DNA of 64,000 bases from JABCYV01 sp963696025 (GCA_963696025.1 CAVOII010000015.1:186001-250000), one strand, 5' to 3'; counted from the stretch's first letter, positions 1 to 9,201 are shown. Made by a program: numbers and translations. The notes: generated by a model from the sequence alone, not told the origin.

Positions 1-1
1 A

Positions 2-2149
2 ATGGCGCTCGAACCCGAAATGCCGGTGGTGCCGACTCGGGTTGAATACACGTGTCCCATGCACCCTGATATCGTGCGACCGGGGCCGGGGAGCTGTCCA
101 ATCTGTGGAATGGCGCTGGAGCCGCGGACGGTTACGGCTCAAGAGGAGGAGAACCCTGAGCTGCGAGATATGACTCGCCGCTTCTGGGTGAGCGCGCTAC
201 TGACTGTGCCTTTGCTGGGAATCGCGATGGCCGGCATGCTGCCAGGTGTGCCGGTGCAGCGCGCCGTTCCGAGCGGGTGGCTGCCGTGGATCGAACTGGC
301 TCTGGCCACGCCTGCAGTGCTGTGGGCCGGCTTGCCTTTCTTTCAACGGTTTTGGACTTCCCTGGTAAACCGCAGCTCGAACATGTTCACGCTGATTGGC
401 ATGGGCACAGGTGTGGCGTATCTATACAGCGTGGTGGCGACTTTGTTTCCGCACATCTTCCCAGAGTCTTTGCGCGGCATGGATGGATACCCGGATGTTT
501 ACTTCGAGGCGGCGGCTGCAATTACCACTCTGGTCCTGGTTGGCCAGGTGCTCGAATTGCGCGCTCGCAGCCGCACCGGAGCCGCGATCCGCGCCTTGCT
601 CGACCTGACGCCAAGAACCGCCCGCATTTTGCGGGACAACAAAGAAGAGGATATTCCGCTGGAGCAGGTGAGGCCCGGTGACCGGCTGCGGGTGCGCCCC
701 GGCGAGAAGATTCCAGTCGATGGTGTCGTCCTCGAGGGCACGAGTTCGGTGGACGAGGCGATGATCACCGGCGAATCGATGCCGGTCACACAAACTCCGG
801 GCAGCCGAGTGATCGGCGCTACAGTAAACCAGACCGGATCGTTCGTCATGCGTGCAGAACGCGTGGGCAGCGAGACTTTGCTGGCTCAGATCGTTCAATT
901 GGTCAGTAAGGCGCAACGCAGCCGCGCTCCCATTCAGCGGCTGGCGGATCGAGTTTCAGGATGGTTCGTCCCCGCCGTTGTTTCGGTCGCAGTTGTCACT
1001 TTTGTTGTCTGGAGTTTCTTCGGGCCGCAGCCACGTCTAGCGCACGCGCTAGTGAATGCCGTAGCAGTGCTGATCATCGCGTGTCCGTGTGCCCTGGGAT
1101 TGGCAACGCCGATCGCCATCATGGTGGGCACCGGGCGAGGCGCTCACGCAGGCGTCCTGATCAAGAATGCTGAAGCGCTCGAGACTCTGGAAAAAGTAGA
1201 CACGCTGGTCATCGACAAGACTGGCACGCTGACTGTGGGAAAGCCGCGGGTGATGAACATTTTTGCGGAGAAGGGAATTGAGGAGTCGGAGTTGTTGCGC
1301 CTGGCAGCGAGTCTGGAGCAATCGAGCGAGCACCCGTTTGGCGCCGCAGTAGTTGCAGCCGCACGCGAGCGCGGAATCAATTTGTCGCCAGCGCAAGACT
1401 TCGAATCCGTGACCGGTAAAGGTATAGCTGGAAAAGTGGACGGGCACGCTATGCTTGTGGGGAACGAGCCTTTCATCCGCGAACGCGGAGTCTACGTTGT
1501 GAAATTACCAGAAGCAGCGCAAGGTATGGGCAGTGGAGGTACAACAGTTTTCATCGCTGTCGACGGACAACTCGGCGGGTCGATCAGCATTGCCGATCCC
1601 GTCAAGAGTTCTACATCTGACGCAATCCGCGAGCTAAAAGCACAAGGCATTCGCCTGGTGATGCTCACCGGCGACAATCGCGCCACGGCGGAAGATATCG
1701 CGCGCACGCTCGGCATCGACCAGTTCGAGGCCGAGGTTCTGCCCGTAAGAAAATCTGATATCGTGCGTGGTTTGCAACAGGAAGGGCGCGTGGTGGCGAT
1801 GGCGGGCGATGGCGTCAACGACGCCCCCTCCCTCGCCCAGGCAGATGTTGGCATTGCCATGGGCACAGGGACCGACATCGCCATCGAGAGCGGGAGTGTG
1901 ACTCTGGTGAACGGTGATCTCGCTGGCATCGTCCGAGCCCGCAAGCTAAGCCAGGCGACCATGCGCAATATCCGCCAGAATCTGTTCTTTGCATTTATTT
2001 ATAACCTGCTGGGTGTGCCGATCGCGGCGGGAGTGCTCTATCCCTTCTTTGGGTTATTGCTGAGTCCGATCCTGGCGGCCGCTGCCATGAGCTTCAGTTC
2101 CGTGTCGGTCATAACGAATTCGCTGCGCCTGCGAAAGGCGGAGCTGTAG
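2..2149 (+). CDS. copA: Copper-translocating P1B-type ATPase (5' end outside window)
   Basis: This is a membrane pump that exports Cu(I), using ATP and an aspartyl-phosphate intermediate. Visible motifs, numbered from the first codon in the window: a heavy-metal-binding CPMHP...CPICGMALEP module (about 18-41), TGES near 256, the transmembrane CPC near 362, phosphorylation motif DKTGTLT with Asp405, the SEHPFG motif near 443, and GDGVND at 602-607. The last helix carries MSFSS, as in Cu(I) pumps. The first visible residues, MALEP, repeat the end of the CPICGMALEP module, so the gene very probably starts upstream with another copy of that module and the ATG at base 2 is internal. The product is therefore partial at its N-terminus. 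Confidence 0.93.
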   Translation: MALEPEMPVVPTRVEYTCPMHPDIVRPGPGSCPICGMALEPRTVTAQEEENPELRDMTRRFWVSALLTVPLLGIAMAGMLPGVPVQRAVPSGWLPWIELALATPAVLWAGLPFFQRFWTSLVNRSSNMFTLIGMGTGVAYLYSVVATLFPHIFPESLRGMDGYPDVYFEAAAAITTLVLVGQVLELRARSRTGAAIRALLDLTPRTARILRDNKEEDIPLEQVRPGDRLRVRPGEKIPVDGVVLEGTSSVDEAMITGESMPVTQTPGSRVIGATVNQTGSFVMRAERVGSETLLAQIVQLVSKAQRSRAPIQRLADRVSGWFVPAVVSVAVVTFVVWSFFGPQPRLAHALVNAVAVLIIACPCALGLATPIAIMVGTGRGAHAGVLIKNAEALETLEKVDTLVIDKTGTLTVGKPRVMNIFAEKGIEESELLRLAASLEQSSEHPFGAAVVAAARERGINLSPAQDFESVTGKGIAGKVDGHAMLVGNEPFIRERGVYVVKLPEAAQGMGSGGTTVFIAVDGQLGGSISIADPVKSSTSDAIRELKAQGIRLVMLTGDNRATAEDIARTLGIDQFEAEVLPVRKSDIVRGLQQEGRVVAMAGDGVNDAPSLAQADVGIAMGTGTDIAIESGSVTLVNGDLAGIVRARKLSQATMRNIRQNLFFAFIYNLLGVPIAAGVLYPFFGLLLSPILAAAAMSFSSVSVITNSLRLRKAEL

Positions 2150-2175
2150 AGAAATACCAGAGGTCATCTCAGCTG

Positions 2176-3573
2176 TTACCGGTTGCTCTCCATCGCGATG
2201 AACAGACTGTTCAGCGATTCGGCTAGCGTGGGATGTGCAAACACACCATCGCGCAACGCTGTGTATGGAAGTTTGCCTATCATCGCAATCTCGATCGCGG
2301 ACATAACTTCCCCGCCCTCAATGCCCAGAATCGCTGCGCCCAGGATCAGATTGGTTTCTGCATCCACGATAGCTTTCATGGAGCCGCGCGTCTCATCCAC
2401 CTCGAGAGCGCGAGCAACGGAAGTCATCGGCAGTTTCGCGACGCGAATGTTGCGGTTCTGCGCGCGGGCTTCGGTTTCGGTCAGGCCGACCCGACCCAGC
2501 TGCGGGTCGATAAAGAGCGTGTAGGGCACCAGACGATTGGCGACAGAGGCCGGCTTCTTTTCCAGCAGATTGGCGCGGATGATGCGAAAGTCATCATAAG
2601 AGATGTGAGTAAATGCGGGGCCACCTTTGATGTCACCGAGCGCGTACACACCATCGGCGGTAGTTTCGAGACGATCGTTCACCTGGATGAAGCCTCGATC
2701 GTTCACCTGAATTCCTGCCGCCGCAAGATTCAGAGTGTCCGAGTTCGGCAGGCGCCCAGTGGCAACCAGGAGATGTGAACCCGCCAACGTCGTGAGATTA
2801 CCTTGCTGCTGGACCTCCAATTGAATGCTCCCGTCTGACTGGCGCACGCGAGTCGCCTTGGCTTTCAGCAGGATCTCAACTCCGTCCCGCCGAAGAATCT
2901 TAGCGACTTCTTCCGCGATGTCGGCATCCTCGCCAGTGAGCAATTGGCCGGCGGACTGAATAATGGTGACGCGGCCGCCGAAGCGCCGGAACAGCTGTCC
3001 GAACTCGAGACCGATGTAGCCACCGCCCAGGATCAACAGGTGGTCAGGAACACTGTCGAGTTCCATGATGGAGGCGTTGTCCAGAAATGGAATGCTTTCC
3101 AGGCCATCGAGCTTGGGGCGCGAGGCACGGGTACCAGCATTGATGAAGATTTTATTGGCTGAGAGGACGCGCTGGCTGCCATCCTTCAAACGGACTTCAA
3201 CCGACTTTGGGCCTGTAAAACTGGCCAGACCGAAGATCAACTCGAGGTTCGCAGTTTTTTCGATGCGCGACTGACTACTGCTCCGGAAGCTGTCCACGAT
3301 GTTGCGTTTTCGTTCGCGGACCTTTCGGAGATCAATACTGATGGGGCCGGTATGCACACCGTATTCGGCGCCGCGGCGCGCGAGGTAAGCGACTCGGCCA
3401 CTCGCAACCATGGTCTTCGTGGGTGTGCATCCCTCATTGACGCAGGTGCCGCCAACATGTTCGCGCTCAATGAGGGCGGTGCGCATCCCTGCTTGAGCGA
3501 GAGTCGTGGAAAGAGGCGTGCCGGCTTGCCCTGAACCGATGATGACGGCATCGTATTGCTGTGAAGTGGTCAT
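2176..3573 (-). CDS. Mercuric-reductase-like pyridine nucleotide-disulfide oxidoreductase
   Basis: A 465-residue FAD/NAD(P)H flavoprotein of the lipoamide dehydrogenase/MerA superfamily. The N-terminus has the FAD-binding GSGQAGTPLS loop and the redox-active disulfide in GGTCVNEGCTPTK (C-x4-C). A second Rossmann motif, GGGYIGLEFGQ, lies mid-protein, and the C-terminus has the conserved HPTLAE with the active-site His. It lacks both the N-terminal metal-binding domain and the C-terminal vicinal cysteines of true MerA, so mercury reduction is not supported. It is convergent with the copper ATPase, 26 bp away. It could act in metal or redox stress; the substrate is unknown. Confidence 0.85.
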   Translation of the reverse strand: MTTSQQYDAVIIGSGQAGTPLSTTLAQAGMRTALIEREHVGGTCVNEGCTPTKTMVASGRVAYLARRGAEYGVHTGPISIDLRKVRERKRNIVDSFRSSSQSRIEKTANLELIFGLASFTGPKSVEVRLKDGSQRVLSANKIFINAGTRASRPKLDGLESIPFLDNASIMELDSVPDHLLILGGGYIGLEFGQLFRRFGGRVTIIQSAGQLLTGEDADIAEEVAKILRRDGVEILLKAKATRVRQSDGSIQLEVQQQGNLTTLAGSHLLVATGRLPNSDTLNLAAAGIQVNDRGFIQVNDRLETTADGVYALGDIKGGPAFTHISYDDFRIIRANLLEKKPASVANRLVPYTLFIDPQLGRVGLTETEARAQNRNIRVAKLPMTSVARALEVDETRGSMKAIVDAETNLILGAAILGIEGGEVMSAIEIAMIGKLPYTALRDGVFAHPTLAESLNSLFIAMESNR

Positions 3574-3648
3574 AGGATGCGCTCTGAGTGGAATTTGCGC
3601 CGATGATACGAAGACCGAGGCTGCAGCCTCACGACTAATTGCTGTTTT

Positions 3649-4125
3649 TCAGAATCTGGAAACGAGAAACAGTCCCAATCCGACGGCGAGCAGGTCTTCC
3701 GGAATAGCAATCGCAAAATCCGGTGCCTGAAGGCCTCGCACCAGCCCGACGCGAGCCGTATAGCCGACGAACGCCCCGGCAATCGCTCCGATCGCTCCTG
3801 CGACGGCGCCAAGCCAGAGCGACGCTCCTCCCGCGGCGCCCAGGCATGCACCCGTCAGCAGTCCCATGACGACTCGGGCAACTAGAGGGACGGCCGTTGT
3901 ACGGGCGGGAGTGGCAGGGAGTTGATCAGCGACGAATTCGCCTAAGGCGCCAAGAGTGAAGATGCCGACCGCCCAAATGGACCCCATGAAAGCCAAAGGA
4001 GAGCCGTAAAGCTTGATCCACGCCAGGTGCGCTGCCCAAGCCACCACCGCGGGCGCCGTCATGGATCGCAATCCCGCCACAACCCCAATACCAAACGCCA
4101 GCAAAAGCGCGAAGCCGGAATTCAT
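3649..4125 (-). CDS. DUF4126-type integral membrane protein
   Basis: A small membrane protein of about 158 residues, rich in Ala and Gly, with four or five hydrophobic segments. It has the early GLRSMTAPAVVAW segment typical of DUF4126 proteins; the function of that family is not known. I chose the ATG at 4125 because a G-rich ribosome-binding site (GAGGGGGGGAG) lies just upstream. A longer reading frame to 4170 has no such site and adds a non-membrane leader. The gene stands alone between a flavoprotein and a MOSC protein on the same strand. Confidence 0.75.
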   Translation of the reverse strand: MNSGFALLLAFGIGVVAGLRSMTAPAVVAWAAHLAWIKLYGSPLAFMGSIWAVGIFTLGALGEFVADQLPATPARTTAVPLVARVVMGLLTGACLGAAGGASLWLGAVAGAIGAIAGAFVGYTARVGLVRGLQAPDFAIAIPEDLLAVGLGLFLVSRF

Positions 4126-4209
4126 GGTGCTCCCCCCCTCGTGACGTAGACTCGATCCCGAACAACGCAACGGAGGCTTGCTCTGCTTGAAAGATCAGAG
4201 TAGGTGAAT

Positions 4210-4893
4210 TTAGTCTAAAGTTGGAATTTGCTCCAACCGCTGGCGGAAGTACTCCTTCCAACTTTCGGGTAGAGCCGCAACTTGCAAAGCTCGTCGCACC
4301 CAAGCCACATCGGCGTCACCATACCTTTTTTCCGCGTAGAGCCGAGTGATTTGCGAAACCGGAACCTGGCTCGGATCGCGACTGATTGCTCTGATTTCAT
4401 CGCCGGCGCCGACTTCTCCCTCGCGCGTAACGGCGAAGTAGAAACCCATCCGGCCGCTCACGAAGAAACGTTTTACCATGTCATCGGCTTCAAATCTGAT
4501 CCCGAGTTTGTAGCAAGGCAGGCGAGGCTGCGTCACCACCACTTCCGCAGAACCGACGGAGAAGCGATCGCCAAGATAGACCGAATCTTCCAGCAAGCCA
4601 TCGATCGTGAAGTTTTCCCCGAAGACGCCCATCGGCAACTCCCAGCCCGGTAGCTCTTTTTTCCAGTAGTCGTAGTGTACGAGTGGATAGCCGTAGACAG
4701 CTTTGTATTCTCCACCGTGCACTCTGAGATCCGCTTGACGGTCGCCGTCCAGATTCAGTTTGCGCAAAGCAACGCGCCCATGAATCGATTGCTTGTAGAT
4801 AGCCGTACTCACATTTCTTCCGTGCCACGTCACTTCTCGGGGAAGGCCGGTATTTACTGAGACCAGATTCATTGCCGGTTGAGCTTTGTCCAT
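4210..4893 (-). CDS. MOSC domain protein, YiiM family
   Basis: A 227-residue protein resembling YiiM, which in other bacteria reduces N-hydroxylated compounds using a molybdenum cofactor; that role is known for the family and inferred here. The MOSC core spans roughly residues 30-165 and includes the HGGEYKAVYGYP and GVFGENFT motifs and the conserved Cys in PRLPCYKLG that ligates the cofactor. A C-terminal three-helix extension (about 175-225) is typical of YiiM. Translation may instead begin at the second Met, seven codons downstream (MNLVSVNTG). The start region overlaps the start of the divergent reading frame on the plus strand. Confidence 0.85.
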   Translation of the reverse strand: MDKAQPAMNLVSVNTGLPREVTWHGRNVSTAIYKQSIHGRVALRKLNLDGDRQADLRVHGGEYKAVYGYPLVHYDYWKKELPGWELPMGVFGENFTIDGLLEDSVYLGDRFSVGSAEVVVTQPRLPCYKLGIRFEADDMVKRFFVSGRMGFYFAVTREGEVGAGDEIRAISRDPSQVPVSQITRLYAEKRYGDADVAWVRRALQVAALPESWKEYFRQRLEQIPTLD

Positions 4894-5675
4894 TCCGCTC
4901 TCATCCGTCAGTATAGCGGGTTAATAGAGAAGAAATTGCCCGAAGGACGGAAGTTGTTATCTAACATCGTGCCGGCAATTCTAACTGGCGTACGAGAGGG
5001 AAGTTTGCTCAAAGAGATTGTGGTCGCAGTTCTCCTTTGTGAGTTTCTCGCTGCCCAAATCAACCCTTCAGAGCGCAAGGTTGAGCGGAATGTAATCATT
5101 TCCGAGCGTAATCCTGAGGTACGGATCCAGCTGCCAAAATCAGCGCAGTACGTGGGCGCTGACCGATGGGTGCTTTATGGTATGGCGGATTGCGAACTGC
5201 ACGCATTCATCGACGCAGATGAACCGAAAAATGTTCGGCGGCTCTATTGGGTGCAGTTTGAAAGCTACCTTCCTACCAAGCCAGAGTTAAGGCACAAATA
5301 CAATTCACCCCGGCACGCGGAAATCGGTGGCATGGATTTCTACCTCGACACGTGGGTACGGTCAAACGATGCCGAAATCGAACCAGGTTCCGACCGGGAA
5401 CATATCGAGGCTCTCATTCGCGCAAAGGGTTACACGATGCCTGCCGGAATGATGTATGTGCGCTCGTGCATTTGCTCGATGAACAAAGACGCAAGGAGTT
5501 GATGATCATTTATGGGGAAGACGTAGCATCTGTCGGACTCACAGCGGCCGAACTGCAGAAGGGAGGCAACGCATACGATCGCTGGCCGACAATCGAAAAG
5601 GGCTTGTTCAAAAGGGCTGAGAAGAAGATTGTGGTGAGGAAAAAGCCAGACCATCTTACTAACTGCGATCCATGA
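4879..5675 (+). pseudogene. Unrecognised protein gene, split by a frameshift near 5460
   Basis: No family recognised. One frame runs from about 4879 to 5502 (207 codons). From about 5460 the coding signal moves to another frame ending at 5675. After the shift the text LVHLLDEQRRKEL...EKGLFKRAEKKIV reads like a normal charged C-terminus, whereas the original frame ends in a Cys-rich, low-plausibility tail. Joined, the product would be about 265 residues with a helical N-terminus (SLLKEIVVAVLLCEFLAAQ) and a mixed alpha/beta body. The join needs one missing base or two extra bases, so this is either a recent pseudogene or a sequencing error. The true start is uncertain because the ATG at 4879 lies inside the divergent MOSC gene. 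Confidence 0.5.
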
Positions 5676-5718
5676 ACGTCAGGGCTACATGTCTCTAGGC
5701 CCGTCCGATGGCAACTCA

Positions 5719-6216
5719 CTATTCAGTGTTGGTTATCACCCGAAGGGATTTCCACTTTCCGTTTTCCTTTCGCAGAACCTCGAGGAGACGTCCCTTCGTT
5801 TCAGAGGCCTTACCTCCATCCTTGGGTGTCAAAGTCACCGTAAAAGTCGCGCGGTCAAACGCCATGTCTCCGGAGACCTTGACCTCATCGATGTGAACAG
5901 CGACGGTGCCGCGATATTTCGAGAAAAGGTCTTTGTATAGTTGCTCGATGACTTCTTTCCCTTCATGATTTGGCATGCCTTGGGACATGTAAATGAGGTT
6001 GGGGCTGTAAAAGGAAGCTATGCGTTCGGCATCACCCGCACGGTAGGCCTCGGAAAAGTCTTTTGCGATCTGCACTATCGCCGCTACGTCAGGGTCTGAC
6101 AGGTCAACGTCCTGGTTGGAAGCAGATTTCCCAGACCCCAGGATGGCGGTAGGCGTTATCAAGATCGAAAGCACAAAGAGTGCTCTTATTTTAAACGGCT
6201 CCAATCTGTGGCGCAT
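5719..6216 (-). CDS. Exported SnoaL/DUF4440-like protein (NTF2 fold)
   Basis: A 165-residue protein with a signal peptide (residues 1 to about 28, positive n-region then hydrophobic ALFVLSILITPTAIL) followed by an NTF2-like domain. The domain shows the usual pattern: AKDFSEAYRAGDAERIASFY in the first helices and a C-terminal beta sheet ending in ENGKWKSLRVI. Many such proteins are annotated as DUF4440 or ketosteroid-isomerase-like; no catalytic role can be assigned. It stands alone. Confidence 0.75.
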   Translation of the reverse strand: MRHRLEPFKIRALFVLSILITPTAILGSGKSASNQDVDLSDPDVAAIVQIAKDFSEAYRAGDAERIASFYSPNLIYMSQGMPNHEGKEVIEQLYKDLFSKYRGTVAVHIDEVKVSGDMAFDRATFTVTLTPKDGGKASETKGRLLEVLRKENGKWKSLRVITNTE

Positions 6217-6360
6217 TCGGCACCTCGCTTCGCTATAACACGAGCGGATCTAATCCGTTCTCGTGGCAAGTTAGACGAAGAGTTTCTGAGAAAGCCACCT
6301 TATTGGGACATCTACCGAGCAGATGAATACGAAAAGGCGGAGATTGGGGAGCGCGCCGCC

Positions 6361-6791
6361 CTAGAGGGAAGCACGCCACTTCACAGGGAGGTGCGCCGCC
6401 AGAGCGTTCGCCAGGCGTTCGTCGGCGGTAATTAAATGTGTTTTGGGCGTCAGCGCCAACGCGACGTAAAGACCGTCATATACAGTGCGATCGAAGGCCG
6501 AGGCGATAGCGAAGGCTTCTTCCAGAAGTGCGGGTGATGAAACCCTAGGAAAGTTGCGGTCGCGCATGGCCCGAAACGCCACCTCGGCGGAAGCCTGCGG
6601 CCATCTCCTCTGGCGAACCGCCTTCCACATGATGTTTGCAAACTCAGCCCAGAACAGATCTGGCACCAGGAACCGCAATTCGCCCGCCGCATACCGCTTC
6701 AGAAACTGCAAGGCTTCTTGGCATGAGTTTCGCCAGATGCCGGGAGGAACCATTTAGGCGCGAGACTGGCATCAACCACGAAGGTGGTCAC
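6361..6791 (-). pseudogene. vapC: VapC-type PIN-domain toxin, frameshifted near 6718
   Basis: PIN-domain ribonuclease toxins cleave tRNA or rRNA and are neutralised by the partner antitoxin. From a GTG at 6791 the frame reads VTTFVVDASLAPKWFLPASGETHA, with the first catalytic Asp in VVDAS. Coding then moves to another frame as EALQFLKRYAAGELRFLVPDLFWAE...YDGLYVALA...ITADERL, ending at 6361. The shift is a missing base around 6716-6722. The GTG overlaps the antitoxin stop codon as GTGA, a sign of translational coupling. As read, the full toxin cannot be made, so the module looks inactivated unless this is a sequencing error. Confidence 0.7.
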
Positions 6792-7039
6792 CGCGATCGG
6801 TCTTCCCGCTGCAATTCCTCGCTGGTTGAGAAAGGACCGCCAGAGCATGGGCGGCGGGAACGCGAGAGCTGGGCTCGTCGCAGGAATTGTCGTCTTGTCT
6901 TCCGTTCATCTGCGGTCACGACATTTTCCTCCAGCAATGACAGCACTTCCGCGGCGATAGACTTGCGGTGTTGACGGGTCCGCTCTCGCGGAGCCTCATA
7001 TGAATCATCTGGCACATTCTCGACGTATAGTGTCGCCAT
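6788..7039 (-). CDS. vapB: VapB/FitA-like ribbon-helix-helix antitoxin
   Basis: An 83-residue protein. Its N-terminal third (ATLYVENVPDDSYEAP...HRKSIAAEVLSLLEE) matches the short beta strand plus two helices of FitA/Arc-type ribbon-helix-helix antitoxins, and the charged C-terminal half would wrap the toxin. The four-base overlap with the downstream PIN toxin is the normal operon arrangement. The antitoxin appears intact although the toxin gene is frameshifted. Such proteins usually repress their own promoter; I see no clear operator upstream. Confidence 0.75.
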   Translation of the reverse strand: MATLYVENVPDDSYEAPRERTRQHRKSIAAEVLSLLEENVVTADERKTRRQFLRRAQLSRSRRPCSGGPFSTSEELQREDRSR

Positions 7040-7184
7040 AGAGACTCCCTAGTATGATGCCAGGAGATGTCTGGCTGGCATATCGCCTATAAATCGCCAT
7101 AGCACCAGTCTTCCAATTGACACTATCCGTCCTGTGTTCAACAATTGCTTTAGACATTTTCAACAAACCGGCAATGGGAGGCAT

Positions 7185-8006
7185 ATGGCGGACGAGGGAG
7201 TAATGCATACCGAGTCGGACAACAGCGCAGGTAAGTGGATACTTTTAATACTTGCCATTCTCTATGTGGCAGGTTCCGGCTACTTTCTTTTTGCCCTGCG
7301 GGCACGGCTCGACAAAGTAGACAAAGACTTGGTCGCCAGCAACAGCCAGATTCTCGATCTCACCAAACGCGTTCAATCCGCGGAGGCGAATGACGAAACG
7401 CTGGCCCACCAGGTCGGCTTGACCAAGAAGGAACTGGCGACTCGTTCCGCTGAACTGCAGCGCGAACAACGGGCCGCGGAAGCACGTCTGGCGGAACAGG
7501 AAAAGCAACAGATCAGCGCGGTCACCGGAGAGGTAGCCGGCGTGAAAACTGACGTCGGTGGGGTCAAGACCGACGTCGCGTCAACCAAAGCTGATCTGGA
7601 AGCGACCAAGGCCAAACTAGAGAGCACGATCGGCGACCTGGGCATGCAGAGCGGCTTAGTCGCCAAGACCCGGGACGACCTTGAAATCCTCAAGCACAAG
7701 GGCGACCGCAATTACTACGAGTTCACCCTGATCAAGGGAGCCAAGTCACAACCGGTTTCAACCGTCAGCCTCCAGCTAAAGAAAGCCGATCCTAAGCGCG
7801 GCAAGTTCACCCTGAATGTCACTTCCGACGACAAAACCATCGAGAAGAAGGATCGGAACGTCAGTGAACCCATCCAGTTCTACAGCGGGCGCGATCGCAT
7901 GCTGTTTGAGCTGGTAGTGTGGTCGGTGGACAAAAACAAAGCCACCGGATATCTCAGCACACCCAAGAATGCTCCCGTACCGGTGACGGCCACCGCCACC
8001 CAGTGA
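7185..8006 (+). CDS. Membrane-anchored coiled-coil protein of unknown function
   Basis: About 273 residues starting at the ATG at 7185, which has a GGGAGG site just upstream; an earlier in-frame start at 7134 lacks one. It contains one transmembrane segment near the N-terminus (WILLILAILYVAGSGYFLF). A long coiled coil follows (about residues 40-180, with KTDV/TKADLEATKAKLE heptads). The C-terminal globular part begins near GDRNYYEFTLIKGAK and resembles a beta-sandwich. It is probably anchored in the inner membrane with the coiled coil in the periplasm. The stop lies 7 bp before the DUF421 gene, so the two may be cotranscribed. I do not recognise a named family. Confidence 0.7.
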   Translation: MADEGVMHTESDNSAGKWILLILAILYVAGSGYFLFALRARLDKVDKDLVASNSQILDLTKRVQSAEANDETLAHQVGLTKKELATRSAELQREQRAAEARLAEQEKQQISAVTGEVAGVKTDVGGVKTDVASTKADLEATKAKLESTIGDLGMQSGLVAKTRDDLEILKHKGDRNYYEFTLIKGAKSQPVSTVSLQLKKADPKRGKFTLNVTSDDKTIEKKDRNVSEPIQFYSGRDRMLFELVVWSVDKNKATGYLSTPKNAPVPVTATATQ

Positions 8007-8013
8007 CCGTCTG

Positions 8014-8535
8014 ATGCTGGCCAGCGCACGCGCCCTGATCGAAATTGCCTTACGCACAACGGTGATTTATGGCGTCGTGCTGGTGGGCGTGCGCTTAAGC
8101 GGCAAGCGCGAAGTGGGACAGATGACACCTTTCGATCTGACCCTCCTGCTACTGATCAGCAATTCCGTGCAGAATGCGATGACCGGGCCGGATACTTCGC
8201 TGCTCGGTGGCGTGGTTGCAGCCTGCGTGTTACTCGTGCTGAACTACTTCGTCGCCGAGGTTTCCGGCGCGAACCGCCGGTTCCGCAAGTTCGTCCAGGG
8301 CCAACCTAGTCTGCTTATTCACGATGGCCAGATAATCGAATCGCACATGGCAAAAGAGCACGTCAGCATGGACGAACGCCAGCGTGCCCTGCGCGAACAC
8401 GGCATCGGCAGCTATCATGATGTCGCACTGGCGGTGCTCGAGGTAGACGGATCGATCAGTTGTTTGAAATGCGATGAAATCAAGCCGGACGCCAATACCC
8501 ACCTGGTCCGCAGAAGATTCCTGCAGAAGCACTAG
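8014..8535 (+). CDS. DUF421 (YetF-like) membrane protein
   Basis: A 173-residue protein with three N-terminal transmembrane helices and the family hallmark GKREVGQMTPFDLTLLLLIS. A cytoplasmic domain of about 90 residues then contains the strand-rich QPSLLIHDGQI segment and a VALAVLEVDGSIS motif. DUF421 proteins are widespread in sporulating and soil bacteria and their molecular function is unclear. It follows the coiled-coil protein by 7 bp, suggesting one operon. Confidence 0.85.
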   Translation: MLASARALIEIALRTTVIYGVVLVGVRLSGKREVGQMTPFDLTLLLLISNSVQNAMTGPDTSLLGGVVAACVLLVLNYFVAEVSGANRRFRKFVQGQPSLLIHDGQIIESHMAKEHVSMDERQRALREHGIGSYHDVALAVLEVDGSISCLKCDEIKPDANTHLVRRRFLQKH

Positions 8536-8547
8536 CTAAGGTATCCA

Positions 8548-9147
8548 CTATTTAGTCAGAACCAGCGGCAGTGCTTGATCGTAAGGTTGGATCACTACGC
8601 TCAGCGATTGGCGCTTCTCGAAAGTCGGCTGGATGACATGAAAACTTACCACCACCGTTCCTTGCGCCTGATCTCCAGGAGGAATTTTAGTCTCCGGCCT
8701 CAGCGCGGGCAGGGCATGCTCCTTTAATGCTGGAAAGGCCTGAAAGTAACGATCAAAGTCCATCGGCGAAGCGGCTTCATCGTTGAACTCACCGCTGTCC
8801 GTCTTCAGCGTGGCTTTGATGTCCTTAATCCAAAGCGGCTTCTTGCCTGAATTGTGCACGGTGACGTTCACCGCGACCAGCACTGCATTCTGGTCGGGAA
8901 TCTCGATTGCCGCAACATTGTCAATGGATCCTCCACCCTGCGGTTTGGGCCGTAAAATGAAGGCCCACATTGCCAAAACGACGGCCACCACCGTCAATAC
9001 GATCGCGACAATTTTCACGGATGGCAGATTCTTTTCGGCGGTTCCGAATTCCTCGCCCAGGTGAGGCAAGGGTGCAGGCTCGGGCCCGGGCGCAGCCGCA
9101 GACGGTGGGGAAGCAGTAGAAGGTGTTGGGGACGTGTCTTCGGGCAT
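8548..9147 (-). CDS. Single-pass membrane protein with FxLYD/DUF4352-like beta domain
   Basis: A 199-residue protein with a Pro/Ala-rich cytoplasmic N-terminus (about 1-40). One transmembrane helix follows (VKIVAIVLTVVAVVLAMWAF, about 44-63), then a beta-rich exported domain. The VAVNVTVHNSGKKPLWIKDI stretch is typical of domains that follow 'additional strand' Ig-like folds such as FxLYD. Function unknown. It is convergent with the DUF421 gene, with 12 bp between stop codons. Confidence 0.65.
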   Translation of the reverse strand: MPEDTSPTPSTASPPSAAAPGPEPAPLPHLGEEFGTAEKNLPSVKIVAIVLTVVAVVLAMWAFILRPKPQGGGSIDNVAAIEIPDQNAVLVAVNVTVHNSGKKPLWIKDIKATLKTDSGEFNDEAASPMDFDRYFQAFPALKEHALPALRPETKIPPGDQAQGTVVVSFHVIQPTFEKRQSLSVVIQPYDQALPLVLTK

Positions 9148-9201
9148 AGCAGTCTCGACTTGGAAGCGATTCTAACCGTTTTCAAGCAAGAATTGTTGCT
9201 C

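Noticed and set aside
2176..3573. True mercuric reductase (merA)
   Set aside because: The C-terminal vicinal cysteines and the N-terminal metal-binding domain are absent, and no mer genes lie nearby.
6208..6435. 75-codon plus-strand ORF between the DUF4440 gene and vapC
   Set aside because: No ribosome site, overlaps both neighbours on the other strand, and shows no recognisable domain.
7005..7208. 67-codon minus-strand ORF upstream of vapB
   Set aside because: Overlaps vapB in another frame and the start of the coiled-coil gene, with no ribosome site or family resemblance.
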